A DNA stretch of 64,000 nt from Actinomadura spongiicola (GCF_003432485.1 NZ_QVNQ01000011.1:62001-126000); one strand, 5' to 3'; shown: positions 24,445-32,940, counted from the first letter of the stretch. Numbers and translations: made by a program. The notes: generated by a model not told the origin, from the sequence alone.

Positions 24445-24909
24445 ATGTCAACGCCTGACCCCACCGAGGAGGCGGTGAGGGAATTGCTTCTGGTGATGCC
24501 AAGGCTGGTCGGCAGGGTCAAACGCCTGCCGGTGCCGGAGCAGTTGCGGTCGTTGGAGCTGGCCCCACGGCACTTGTCGATGCTGTCGCTGCTCCTGCTC
24601 GACGGTCCGCTCACCGTCTCCGAACTCGCCAGGATGTTGAGTGTGGCGCCGACCACGGTGAGCCTCATCGTGAGCGAGTTGAGCCGCAAGGGGGTCCTGG
24701 TGAGGCGGGAGGACGACGCCGACCGCCGCAGACGCATCGTCGACATCAGCCCCGAGAGCCGTCCCGCCATCACCCAGTGGCTGTCCCCCGGCGCCCAGGC
24801 CTGGCGGCACGCCCTCACACCACTGAGCCCGGCCGAACAACGAACCTTCGTCGACACCCTTCTCAGGTACGAGGAGGCCGTCAGTGGCAGCGATCGGACG
24901 TCCCAATGA
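24445..24909 (+). CDS. MarR-family transcriptional regulator
   Basis: 154 residues; winged helix with LTVSELARMLSVAPTTVSLIV (in part) as recognition region and the wing EDDADRRRRIVDI. It probably represses the divergent tautomerase gene and itself. ATG 24445 lies eight bases after GGAGGG; ATG 24427 is an upstream in-frame alternative inside the palindrome, less likely. Confidence 0.86.
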   Translation: MSTPDPTEEAVRELLLVMPRLVGRVKRLPVPEQLRSLELAPRHLSMLSLLLLDGPLTVSELARMLSVAPTTVSLIVSELSRKGVLVRREDDADRRRRIVDISPESRPAITQWLSPGAQAWRHALTPLSPAEQRTFVDTLLRYEEAVSGSDRTSQ

Positions 24910-24936
24910 CGCCCCAACTCACGATGCTCGGCCCCT

Positions 24937-25314
24937 TCACAGGCCTTTGGCGAGGTCGCCCGCGACGCGCAGATCGTAGAGTGTCCGCGCCGCCTGGCTC
25001 TCGTCGGCGTACCACTCCGGCACCGGCGTCAGAGCCTCACTACGGGCCCGCGTCCACTACTCCATCGACCAGGCCGCCGCTTCCTCTGCCGTCGACAAGG
25101 TGGCGCCCATCAGACGCGCGTTCTTCTGGAGCCATGCCCGCACCATGGACGGCGTGATGTCGGCCTGGTCATCGTGACGGAGCTTGTCGTCCGCTCAGTC
25201 CTTGCCGTTGCCACGCCACGAGTAGCAGTGCCAGTGGAGTCCCTTCACCTTCCAGACGTCGGGCTCCCTGGCATACATAGCGTCGAAGTCACACGGCGGG
25301 ACGTTCACGTTCAC
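24937..25314 (-). pseudogene. Gene interrupted by two in-frame stops
   Basis: A GTG overlapping the stop of the regulator upstream (GTGA, 25311-25314) opens a 39-codon frame ending in GNGKD and a TGA (25195-25197). The same frame continues protein-like past it (DITPSMVRAWLQKNARL), meets a TAG (25057-25059), and continues again (WYADESQAARTLYDLRVAGD) to a final TGA (24937-24939). The codon pattern persists between stops, so this is a recently broken gene of ~125 codons, or a very short coupled peptide followed by debris. Family not recognised. Confidence 0.55.
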
Positions 25315-26615
25315 AGGCCCGAGGGGGCGGACGTGAGTGCACGCAGCTCGCGGGCCTCCGGGAGTGGCCGCGCCCACTCGGGGAGGCGGTGGAGGATCTG
25401 CCTGGTCATGTGTCGTCGGCGGGCGCTTACCGGAGTTTCTTGGAGGATCTCACGGGTCTGGTCGAGGCCTGTGTCGATGTCGCCGCTGTTGATCGTGCCC
25501 ATCGCGCGGATGATCGTGAGGTTGGCGACCGGGCCGAGGGTGCCCGGCGGGTAGAGGGCGACGGCCTCATCAAGGGCCCGGTTCGCCCGCTTGTCCTTGA
25601 TGAGGGTGTAGACGTACGCCTCGTTCCACCGTTGCCGCGCTTCGCTCCATCCGAAGATGGCCGGGTCGCCTGTCACGGCGTCGGGCAGGCGGTCGAACAG
25701 CTTGGAGAGGTCGTCCATCGCTTGGCGTGCGGTTGCTTTGTCTCCTTGCTCTGCGGCGACGCTTGCCCGCGCGGAATAGGCCCGGGGTAGGCCACCGCAG
25801 GGTGCGCCGTCTGCGACGTGCACGGCTTCGGCTGTCCGAGCGGCGATCTCCTGCCGTGGCAGGCCGTACCAGAACCCCTCCTCCGCCTCACGTGCCCGCG
25901 TCCACACCCTGAGGTCGCGATCCCCCGACGCGTCGGCGGCTCGACGGGCCGTCCCCCAGGCCATGCGCGCACCTCTGCGCTCGCCGATGTCACCCAGTTC
26001 GACGGCCAGTAGAGCCGACAGGCTGGCACTAACTCGCAGGAGGTCGCCCCGATGAGCTTTGTCTCGTTTCAGGAGTTCCCCGACGCCGAAGAGGTCGGAG
26101 GTCAGATCGTTGATCAGTGAACCTATTGGCTGCTGATTGATCAGCAAGCCGTACTCGCGGACCGCGAGTTCCCATTCGCCCACGTCGACGGGCTGATCGA
26201 GAACGCCATCGATACTGGAGAGGATCTCTTCGATGGCGGTCGCGGAGATGGCCGTTCCGGCGCCCATGGCGGCGAGGAGTTGGAGTGCGGTGCGTCGTTT
26301 CACGTCGTCCCCTTCGTCGGGGATGGGGCTGTGTTGTACGGTACCCGGCGGTTGATCGGTCGATTCCTCCCCGAAGAGATCCTTTTCGTCCATTTCGAAG
26401 GCCGTGGCGTAGGCCGAGCCCCAGTCGGCGGGGAAGACCAGGCCTTTCTCATGGCGGTTGATCTGGCGGTAGAGGCTTTTGACCTGGCTCATATCGGGAT
26501 CGTCTATGCCAACCGCGGCATAGAGACGGCGGGCCGTCTTGAACGGGCCCCATCCGCGGGAGCGGCGTTCGGCCTCGATTCGTACGGCCCATTGAGGGCG
26601 TGGCTGGTCTGACAT
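25311..26615 (-). CDS. Tandem regulator paralogue 1 (HTH plus TPR-like)
   Basis: 434 residues. The N-terminal ~75 residues (RIEAERRSRGWGPFKTARRLYAAVGI, in part) resemble XRE-like DNA-binding heads of actinobacterial regulators; a linker KRRTALQLLAAMGAG follows (transmembrane-like but Ala-rich), then a helical repeat domain of the TPR type (about 150-430). Many actinomycete regulators of this shape control differentiation or secondary metabolism. About 85% like paralogue 2 by eye along the whole length, so a recent duplicate. The stop overlaps a GTG of the decayed gene downstream. ATG 26615 aligns with the other copies; SD weak. Confidence 0.75.
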   Translation of the reverse strand: MSDQPRPQWAVRIEAERRSRGWGPFKTARRLYAAVGIDDPDMSQVKSLYRQINRHEKGLVFPADWGSAYATAFEMDEKDLFGEESTDQPPGTVQHSPIPDEGDDVKRRTALQLLAAMGAGTAISATAIEEILSSIDGVLDQPVDVGEWELAVREYGLLINQQPIGSLINDLTSDLFGVGELLKRDKAHRGDLLRVSASLSALLAVELGDIGERRGARMAWGTARRAADASGDRDLRVWTRAREAEEGFWYGLPRQEIAARTAEAVHVADGAPCGGLPRAYSARASVAAEQGDKATARQAMDDLSKLFDRLPDAVTGDPAIFGWSEARQRWNEAYVYTLIKDKRANRALDEAVALYPPGTLGPVANLTIIRAMGTINSGDIDTGLDQTREILQETPVSARRRHMTRQILHRLPEWARPLPEARELRALTSAPSGL

Positions 26616-26682
26616 GGGGATCAGCGCCCTTCGACAGGGGGTGGGACATCCCTTCCAGGCCAGCATTGTCGCCTTTCCCGGT

Positions 26683-26696
26683 CCGTGTGCGCACGG
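26683..26696. promoter_or_regulatory. Conserved palindrome upstream of regulator 1
   Basis: The 14-base CCGTGTGCGCACGG, with core GTGCGCAC fully symmetric, lies 68-81 bases before regulator 1. The same element precedes the other two paralogues. Likely an operator bound by these regulators. Confidence 0.5.
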
Positions 26697-26729
26697 TTTC
26701 ACTGAGTTAAGAGCATGATTTCCGTCCGC

Positions 26730-28028
26730 TCATACCCGAGAAGAAGTGAGTGTGCGTAGTTCGCGGGCCTCCGGGAGGGGGCGGGCCCACTCGGGGAGGC
26801 GATGGAGGATCTGCGTGGTCATGTGTCGTCGGCAGGGACTGATCGGTATGTCTTGCAGGATCACGCGGGTCTGGTCGAGACCTGTGTCGATGTCGCCGTT
26901 GTTGATCGCACCCATCGCCCGAATGATCATGAGGTTGGCGACCGGACCTAGGGTGCCCGGCGGATAAAGGTCGATGGCATCGTCGAGGGCACGGTTCGCC
27001 CGCTTGTCTCCGATGAGGGTGTAGACGTACGCCTCGTTCCAGCGGAGGCGCGCTTCGCTCCATCCGAAGGTGACCGGGTCGCCCGTTACGGAGTCGGGCA
27101 GGCCGTCGAACAGCCTGGAGAGGTCGTCCATCGCCTTACGGGCGGTCGCCTTGTCTCCTTGCTCTGCGGCGACGCTTGCGCGCACGGAATAGGCCCGGGG
27201 TAGGCCACCGCAGGGTGCGCCGTCTGCGATGTGCATTGCCTCGGCTGTCCGAGCGGTGATCTCCTGGCGCGGCAGGCCGTACCAGAACCCCTCCTCCGCC
27301 TCACGTGCCCGCGTCCACACCTTGAGGTCGCGATCCCCTGACGCGTCGGCGGCTCGACGGGCCGTCCGCCATGCCATGCGGGCGCCTCTACGCTCACCGA
27401 TGTCGCCGAGTTCGATGGCCAATAGGGCCGACAGCCCAGCACTGATTCGCAGGTGGTCGGCCCGATGAGCCTTGTCTCGTTCGAGAAGCTCTCCGACACC
27501 GAAGATGTCGGCAACCAGATCGTTGATCAGTGAGCCCACCGGCTGCTGGTTGATCAGGAAGCCGTACTCGCGTACCGCGAGTTCCCATTCGGCCACGTCG
27601 ACGGGCTGATCGAGAACGCGGTCGACGCTGGAGAGAATCTCATCGAGGACGCCCGGAGGAATCGCCGTTCCAGCGGCCAGGGCGGCGAGAAGTTGGAGTG
27701 CGGTGCGTCGTTTCACGTCGTCCCCTTCGTCGGGGATGGGGCCGTGGTGTACGGTACCCGCCGGTTGATCGGTCGATTCCTCCCCAAAGAGGTCCTTTTC
27801 CTCCATTTCGAAGATCGTGGCGTAGGCCGAGCCCCAGTCGGCGGGGAAGACCAGGCCTTTCTCGTGGCGGTTGATCTGGCGGTAGAGGCTTTTGACCTGG
27901 CTCATATCGGGATCGTCTATGCCAACTGCGGCATAGAGACGGCGGGCCGTCTTGAACGGGCCCCATCCGCGGGAGCGGCGTTCGGCCTCGATGCGCTCGG
28001 CCCAGTGGGGGCGTGGCTGGTCGGTCAT
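26730..28028 (-). CDS. Tandem regulator paralogue 2 (HTH plus TPR-like)
   Basis: 432 residues. Nearly the same protein as paralogue 1: the same DNA-binding head, AGTAIPPG linker variant, then the same TPR-like repeats, ending LRTLTSSRV. ATG 28028 opens MTDQPRPHWAERIE. Its C-terminal end matches paralogue 3 (LTPSRV) better than paralogue 1, which diverges only in its last few residues, where its frame joins the decayed downstream gene. Confidence 0.75.
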   Translation of the reverse strand: MTDQPRPHWAERIEAERRSRGWGPFKTARRLYAAVGIDDPDMSQVKSLYRQINRHEKGLVFPADWGSAYATIFEMEEKDLFGEESTDQPAGTVHHGPIPDEGDDVKRRTALQLLAALAAGTAIPPGVLDEILSSVDRVLDQPVDVAEWELAVREYGFLINQQPVGSLINDLVADIFGVGELLERDKAHRADHLRISAGLSALLAIELGDIGERRGARMAWRTARRAADASGDRDLKVWTRAREAEEGFWYGLPRQEITARTAEAMHIADGAPCGGLPRAYSVRASVAAEQGDKATARKAMDDLSRLFDGLPDSVTGDPVTFGWSEARLRWNEAYVYTLIGDKRANRALDDAIDLYPPGTLGPVANLMIIRAMGAINNGDIDTGLDQTRVILQDIPISPCRRHMTTQILHRLPEWARPLPEARELRTLTSSRV

Positions 28029-28098
28029 GGGGGGATCAGCGCCCTTCGACGAGGTCAGGCGAAGTCACTTGGCAACCAGCATTGTCATCTTTCTCGGT

Positions 28099-28112
28099 CC
28101 GTGTGCGCACGG
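28099..28112. promoter_or_regulatory. Conserved palindrome upstream of regulator 2
   Basis: Second exact copy of CCGTGTGCGCACGG, 71-84 bases before regulator 2, 1416 bases from the first copy. Flanking bases (GTTTCACTGAG on one side) are conserved too. Confidence 0.5.
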
Positions 28113-28145
28113 TTTCACTGAGTCAGGAGCGCGAGTTTCGCTCGC

Positions 28146-29459
28146 TCATACCCGAGAAGGCGTGAGTGTGCGTAGTTTCTGTGCCGCTGGAAGCGCACGG
28201 GCATCTTCGGGGAGGGCGCTCAGCACGTTCTTGGCCAGTGTTCCGGTGCCAGCGGCCAAGAAGTCGGGGCGCTCCTGGAGGGTCGTGACCGCCTGTTGCA
28301 GTCCCAGATCGACCTGACGTGACCGCACCAGAGCTTCGGCTTGCATCAGGGCCAGGTTCTTGATCGGCACTATGGAGCTCGACGGGTAGAGCGTGATCGT
28401 CTCATCGAGTACTGCGGCTGCACGGGAGTCCCCGGTGCGTGTCAGAACGTACGACTCCGCCCACCTCAGCTGACTCTCACGATATGCCAGGACGGTTTGC
28501 GAGCCGTCAGTCTCCGGGAGTCGCATCATCGTTTCTTTGATCTTGTTCAGCGAGTTGAGCGCCTCGCCGTGGTCCCCTCGATCTGCTGCCAAATATGTAC
28601 GCGCTGCATGGGCCCTGGCCAGTCCGGCGGACGGCGTGCCCTTGGCGATGGCGATGGCTTCGTCGGCCAGGTCGGCCACGACTTCGCGAGGCCGTCCGGC
28701 CCAGTACGCATCCTGTGCCGCCCTGCCACGCGTCCACACCTGAAGTTCGTGGTCGCCTGACGCGTCGGCGGCGCGGCGAGCAGTGCCCCAGGCGATCCGA
28801 GCGGGACGATCTTCGCCTGCGTCGCCCAGTTCGATCGCCAGCAGGCCAGAGAGCCCGGCGCTGATTCGCAGCAGCCGAGCCTGCTCGAAGGGCGCCCGCG
28901 TTCGGTCGAGCAGCCGCCCGACCGCAATGATGTCGGCCGTCAGATCTCCGGCCATCGAACCGGTCGGTCGGAGTCGAGACACGAGCTGCTGACCGTACTC
29001 GTGGACGGTGCGTTCCCACTCGTCCACATCAACGGTGTCTCCAGCGGCTCGGTCGATGCTGGAGAGCACCTCTTCGAGGGCGCCCGGGGGGATCGCCGTC
29101 CCGGCACCTAGAGCGGCGAGAAGCTGAAGTGCGGCGCGGCGTTTCACATCGTCCCCTTCGCCGGGGATAGGACCGTGTTGTACGGTACCCGCCGGTTGAT
29201 CGGTCGATTCCTCCCCAAAGAGATCCTTCTCCTCCATTTCGAAGACCGTGGCGTAGGCCGAGCCCCAGTCGGCAGGGAAGACCAGGCCTTTCTCGTGGCG
29301 GTTGATCTGGCGATAGAGGTTCTTGACCTGACTCATATCGGGATCGTCTATACCAACTGCGGCATAGAGACGGCGTGCCGTCTTGAACGGGCCCCACCCA
29401 CGAGCGCGGCGTTCGGCCTCGATACGTACGGCCCATTGGGGGCGTGGTTGGTCGGACAT
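28146..29459 (-). CDS. Tandem regulator paralogue 3 (shared head, divergent sensor half)
   Basis: 437 residues. The first ~145 residues are almost identical to paralogues 1 and 2 (same RIEAERRARGWG head, VKNLYRQINRHEKG and FPADWGSAYAT), whereas the TPR-like part has only distant similarity. The switch comes just after the linker KRRAALQLLAALGAG. So the DNA-binding half was copied or homogenised while the sensor half differs. ATG 29459 aligns with the other copies. First gene of the minus-strand array, divergent from an RsbW-like ATPase. Confidence 0.75.
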   Translation of the reverse strand: MSDQPRPQWAVRIEAERRARGWGPFKTARRLYAAVGIDDPDMSQVKNLYRQINRHEKGLVFPADWGSAYATVFEMEEKDLFGEESTDQPAGTVQHGPIPGEGDDVKRRAALQLLAALGAGTAIPPGALEEVLSSIDRAAGDTVDVDEWERTVHEYGQQLVSRLRPTGSMAGDLTADIIAVGRLLDRTRAPFEQARLLRISAGLSGLLAIELGDAGEDRPARIAWGTARRAADASGDHELQVWTRGRAAQDAYWAGRPREVVADLADEAIAIAKGTPSAGLARAHAARTYLAADRGDHGEALNSLNKIKETMMRLPETDGSQTVLAYRESQLRWAESYVLTRTGDSRAAAVLDETITLYPSSSIVPIKNLALMQAEALVRSRQVDLGLQQAVTTLQERPDFLAAGTGTLAKNVLSALPEDARALPAAQKLRTLTPSRV

Positions 29460-29525
29460 GGGAAACAGCGCCCTTCGACGGGGGTGGGACGTCCCTTCCA
29501 GACCAGCATTGTCATCTTTCTCGGT

Positions 29526-29539
29526 CCGTGTGCGCACGG
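29526..29539. promoter_or_regulatory. Conserved palindrome between regulator 3 and the ATPase gene
   Basis: Third exact copy of CCGTGTGCGCACGG, 1427 bases from the second. It lies in the divergent promoter region (29460-29601), so it could control both regulator 3 and the anti-sigma-like ATPase. Confidence 0.5.
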
Positions 29540-29601
29540 TTTCACTGAGTTAGGAGCGTGATTTTCGGTCGCTCGAACCCGAGAAGAGGAGAGGTCAGAA
29601 C

Positions 29602-30102
29602 ATGGACATGCCTACGGTCATCGTGCCGAAGCTCGGCGGCATCACTCGTGCGAGCCGGGGGGCGAGGACGTTCGGGTGGCGGTTGGACGAGCGGTCGGTG
29701 GGGGCCGCTCGGCGGGTCGTGCGGGAGACGCTGACCGCGTGGGGGCTCGTCGAGGGGGACATCTACACGGCGGTGCTGCTTACCTCCGAGGTCGTCACCA
29801 ACGCCGTGCGTCATGCGCGGGCGGAGCTTCTGGACGGGGTGGTGTGGGTCCGGGTGTGTGTGACGGACGGGCGGCTCCGCGTGGACGTGACCGACCCGGA
29901 GCCCGGGTTCCCTCGGCATCTGGTGGCGGCCGACACCGACGAAGGGCACCGGGGCATGGCCGTGGTCGCCGGGTACGCGGACCGCTGGGGTTGGCACCCC
30001 GCGCCAGACGGCGGCAAGACCGTGTGGTGGATGCAGGTCCTGGAGGCGGGCGATGAGGCGGGCGGGCTGCCGATTTTCAGGTGCGTCTTGAAGGAGCGGT
30101 GA
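29602..30102 (+). CDS. RsbW-like HATPase (anti-sigma/switch kinase type)
   Basis: 166 residues, histidine-kinase-like ATPase fold as in SpoIIAB/RsbW. Visible N box VVTNAVRHAR (ELVTNAVRHA type) and G1/G2-like segments VTDPEPGFPRH and HRGMAVVAGYADRWGW. Such proteins are abundant in actinomycetes, often next to XRE-type regulators, and bind sigma factors or other partners. ATG 29602 has AGGAGAGG eight bases upstream. Sharing the promoter region with regulator 3 suggests a common switch. Confidence 0.82.
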   Translation: MDMPTVIVPKLGGITRASRGARTFGWRLDERSVGAARRVVRETLTAWGLVEGDIYTAVLLTSEVVTNAVRHARAELLDGVVWVRVCVTDGRLRVDVTDPEPGFPRHLVAADTDEGHRGMAVVAGYADRWGWHPAPDGGKTVWWMQVLEAGDEAGGLPIFRCVLKER

Positions 30103-30236
30103 CAGACGCAACAAAGCGGCTGTGCCAGGCCTGAAAACGCAACGAATGGCCAGGACGACGCAAGGTTGGCGCATTGGATCGCCGGTCTCGGGTTCTTAGG
30201 CTTTTCGAGCGGTCGAACTAGCCCCTGGAGATGCGC

Positions 30237-31073
30237 ATGAGCGTTCTGCCGGTGACGGAACCGGGTGCCGTGCGGACGGCGTTGCGGCGGCGGTATCTGA
30301 TGTGCCGTCCCGAACACTTCGCCGTCACCTACGCGATCAACCCGTGGATGGACCCCGCGGCGGGTGCCGATGCCGGAAAGGCCGTCGAACAGTGGGAGGC
30401 GCTGCGGGCGGCGTATCTGGCGCTCGGCCATGAGGTGAGTCTGATCGATCCGATCGAGGGGCTGCCGGACATGGTGTTCGCGGCGAACGGCGCCCTGGTC
30501 GTCGGCGGGCGGGCCTACGGGGCACGGTTCGCGCATCCGGAGCGGTATGCCGAGGGTCCCGCGTATGCCAAGTGGTTGCGGCAGAACGGGGTCTCGGAGG
30601 TGCTGGACGCGGAGTACACGAACGAGGGTGAGGGCGATTTCCTCACGCTCGATCACGTGATCCTTGCGGGGACGGGATTCCGGACGGAAGTCGCGGCCCA
30701 TCAGGAGGCGCAGGAGTTCCTCGGGCGTCCTGTCGTGACGCTCCGTCTTGTCGATCCGCGCTTCTATCACCTGGACACGGCCTTGTTCCCCCTCGGTGGC
30801 GGGAACGTGGCGTACTACCCGGGTGCGTTTTCGCCGGGGAGTCGGGCAGTGCTGGAACGGTTGTTTCCGGACGCGATCCTGGCAGGTGAACAGGACGCGG
30901 CGGTGCTCGGTCTCAACGCCGTGTGCGATGGCCGCAACGTCGTCATCAACGCCGAGGCCGTCGGGTTGACGGCGACGTTGCGGCGCCACGGATACGAGCC
31001 CGTCCCTGTGGACATGTCGGAACTGCGGAAGGCGGGCGGCGGGCCGAAGTGCTGTACGTTGGAGCTCCGTTGA
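30237..31073 (+). CDS. ddaH: Dimethylargininase / arginine-deiminase-fold hydrolase
   Basis: 278 residues, amidinotransferase superfamily. Substrate and catalytic segments: LPDMVFAANGALVV, NEGEGDFL, FYHLDTALFPLGGG with the catalytic His, and the C-terminal nucleophile Cys in GGGPKCCTLEL. It should hydrolyse dimethylarginine (or a related arginine derivative) to citrulline and an amine. ATG 30237 lies six bases after CTGGAG; ATG 30231 overlaps the SD and is less likely. Actinomycete ddaH often neighbours ornithine aminotransferase; here that partner is missing. Confidence 0.85.
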   Translation: MSVLPVTEPGAVRTALRRRYLMCRPEHFAVTYAINPWMDPAAGADAGKAVEQWEALRAAYLALGHEVSLIDPIEGLPDMVFAANGALVVGGRAYGARFAHPERYAEGPAYAKWLRQNGVSEVLDAEYTNEGEGDFLTLDHVILAGTGFRTEVAAHQEAQEFLGRPVVTLRLVDPRFYHLDTALFPLGGGNVAYYPGAFSPGSRAVLERLFPDAILAGEQDAAVLGLNAVCDGRNVVINAEAVGLTATLRRHGYEPVPVDMSELRKAGGGPKCCTLELR

Positions 31074-31095
31074 CGATCTTCAGCGAAGAGGCCCC

Positions 31096-31695
31096 GTGGA
31101 GTACTTCGTCTACTGCCGTGACCGGTCGGGAACCTGGGAGCTGCGTCTTGAACTGACCGAAGACCATTGGTCGTTCATGGACCGGTATGCGGAGGAGATG
31201 ATCGCTCGCGGTCCCACGTTGACGCCGGACGGTGAGCGGACCACGGGCAGCATGCACATCGTCGACCTGCCCGATTCGGCGGCGGCGCGCGAGTTCGCGT
31301 TCGAGGAGCCCAACTACAAGGCCGGTGTTTACGGCGAGGTGCTGATACACCGCTGGCGGAACGTTCTAGGCCGGACGATGTGGGAGTTCGAGGGAGAGCG
31401 GGCCGGGTACCAGCGCTTTCTGATCCTCGCCCATGGCGAGCCGTCCAAGGCCGATGATTCGCTGGACGGGGCGCACCGCGAATACCTCGACGGCGACTAC
31501 GCCGACCGTCTCATCGCCTACGGTCCGTTGCTGTCGGAGGACGGCCACGAATGGACGGGCACCGCCATTCTCGTCGAGCTGCCCGACCGGAGCACCGCCG
31601 AAGCCATGATGGCGAACGACCCGCACACCAAGAACGGTTCGTACAAGGACATCGAAATCCACCCCTGGCAGTTCGGCGGCCGCTCGTCCTCATAA
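31096..31695 (+). CDS. Protein with two YCII-related domains
   Basis: 199 residues. Two tandem YCII-like ferredoxin folds: residues 1-95 (EYFVYCRDRSG...HWSFMDRYAEEMIARGPTL... VLIHRWRN) and 105-195 (YQRFLILAHGEP...GAHREYLDGDYADRLIAYGPLL... EIHPWQFGG). The usual His/Asp pair of YCII is only partly kept. Biochemical role unknown. GTG 31096, 22 bases after ddaH, so probably same operon. Confidence 0.75.
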   Translation: MEYFVYCRDRSGTWELRLELTEDHWSFMDRYAEEMIARGPTLTPDGERTTGSMHIVDLPDSAAAREFAFEEPNYKAGVYGEVLIHRWRNVLGRTMWEFEGERAGYQRFLILAHGEPSKADDSLDGAHREYLDGDYADRLIAYGPLLSEDGHEWTGTAILVELPDRSTAEAMMANDPHTKNGSYKDIEIHPWQFGGRSSS

Positions 31696-31728
31696 GGCTT
31701 TCAGCCGCTCGAATGCATCGTTCCAGCC
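31693..31728 (-). pseudogene. Possible tail fragment of an AHSA1/SRPBCC protein
   Basis: A minus-strand frame ends GWNDAFERLKAL and a TGA. This closely resembles the C-terminus of AHSA1/SRPBCC proteins (GW...LERL-type final helix). The sequence before it is not protein-like. If real, it is the leftover end of a deleted gene. A chance match is possible. Confidence 0.25.
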
Positions 31729-31740
31729 CCTCCTGGAACG
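31719..31740. terminator. 8-bp hairpin after the YCII gene
   Basis: CGTTCCAG, 6-base loop, CTGGAACG lies 24 bases past the YCII gene stop. The 8-base perfect stem probably ends the ddaH-YCII transcript. Confidence 0.5.
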
Positions 31741-31898
31741 CCTGCTAGGGGTGCTGGAGTTTCCGAGATTCCCCTGATGTCCGGCGTCCGGCATGCTGCT
31801 CGCCACAGCAGCCCACATCAGTATTTTCCCCAATAACGTTGGGCTTGCCCCATGGATACCTTTTGCGGTGATTTCCTCGATCAACCGCGGAGGTTGAC

Positions 31899-32933
31899 AT
31901 GTCATGTCGGCAATGGCTCGGCAAGCTCACCATCGTGTGCGCGTTAGGGGCGTTAACGGCGCCGCTTGCCGCGGCCGGGGCCTCAGCCAGTACCGGCCCC
32001 GAAGCTCAGAACAGAATCGTGATCAGCACCTCACCGGCCGCGCCTTCGGCGGCGGGGGCGACGGCCCTGGCGGCCTGCAACCGCTACAACCGGACCGCGC
32101 TGTGCTGGAACACCAAGCTCACGGTGACGGTCCTGAAGAAGAAGGTGGTGGTCGGTCGGCTCTACGGCACGATCACCCAATCGATCAAGCTCAACACCAA
32201 GAACCGGGCGTTCTCCGAGAGTTTCGCGCTGAAGACCGACAGGATCGTCGGCAACGCGGGCGGAATCCGCGCCAACGTCGCGGCGTCGTGCGGCACGGGC
32301 TGCAAGGCGCGCACGAAGGGGCTCTCCGGCACGCTGGTGGCGGGCCGCACCATCAAGGGGACCGTCAGTTACGCCGACGGGACACGCCGGGTCCACGCCG
32401 CCCGCACCACGTACCGGATGACGCTCGTCAAGGCCGGATACACCCCCGGCGTGCCCACCTGGCGGTCACCGATCGACTTCCGGTGCGACAACCTGCTGAA
32501 GGGCCAGAAGGCGGGCTGCGTCTTCCCCAGGTTCACGCCGTCCATCACCTCGCTGCGCTCCTTGCGGTTCATCGCACCCAACATCCGTAAGTGGCAGGGA
32601 CGAGGCGCCCCGAAGACACTGCACCGCAACAGCCACCTCACGAACGGCAACCGTCGCGCGGTCTGCGGCAAGGCCAAACTGCCGAAGGGCTGGAAGGCGC
32701 CCAAGGGCTGGCCCACGCCGCTGAGCGACCCCAAGAACAAGCCGAGCTGTGACGAGTACGCCTTCGCCGGGACCAACCAGGGCGGGAGCAGGGCCGGGAA
32801 CGGCTACGGCTGGGTGCCCAAGCGCGAGAACGACAGCCAAGGCGCACAACTGAAGAACTTCTACTACGCCCACAGGGTGTTGGACGCGACCTCGTCCAAG
32901 GCCCGAGGAGACGCCTTCAACGTCGCCATGTAA
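31899..32933 (+). CDS. Secreted NucA/NucB-type nuclease
   Basis: 344 residues with a Sec signal peptide (cleavage near ASA at about 30). The C-terminal ~70 residues match the NucA/NucB DNase domain: CDEYAFAGTNQGG, WVPKRENDSQGAQLKNFY and the end RGDAFNVAM. The conserved DEYxF and N-x-x-QG elements hold the catalytic acid and metal region in that family. The middle and N-terminal part (about 60-240) is an unassigned exported domain with paired cysteines. Probably a secreted non-specific nuclease for nutrient DNA or competition. GGAGG before ATG 31899. A long hairpin follows the stop. Confidence 0.8.
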   Translation: MSCRQWLGKLTIVCALGALTAPLAAAGASASTGPEAQNRIVISTSPAAPSAAGATALAACNRYNRTALCWNTKLTVTVLKKKVVVGRLYGTITQSIKLNTKNRAFSESFALKTDRIVGNAGGIRANVAASCGTGCKARTKGLSGTLVAGRTIKGTVSYADGTRRVHAARTTYRMTLVKAGYTPGVPTWRSPIDFRCDNLLKGQKAGCVFPRFTPSITSLRSLRFIAPNIRKWQGRGAPKTLHRNSHLTNGNRRAVCGKAKLPKGWKAPKGWPTPLSDPKNKPSCDEYAFAGTNQGGSRAGNGYGWVPKRENDSQGAQLKNFYYAHRVLDATSSKARGDAFNVAM

Positions 32934-32940
32934 CCCCGAG

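Noticed and set aside
22197..29601. An integrated mobile element
   Set aside because: Toxin-antitoxin pair, AT-rich gap, decayed gene and duplications suggest past rearrangement, but no integrase, transposase, relaxase or flanking att repeat was found.
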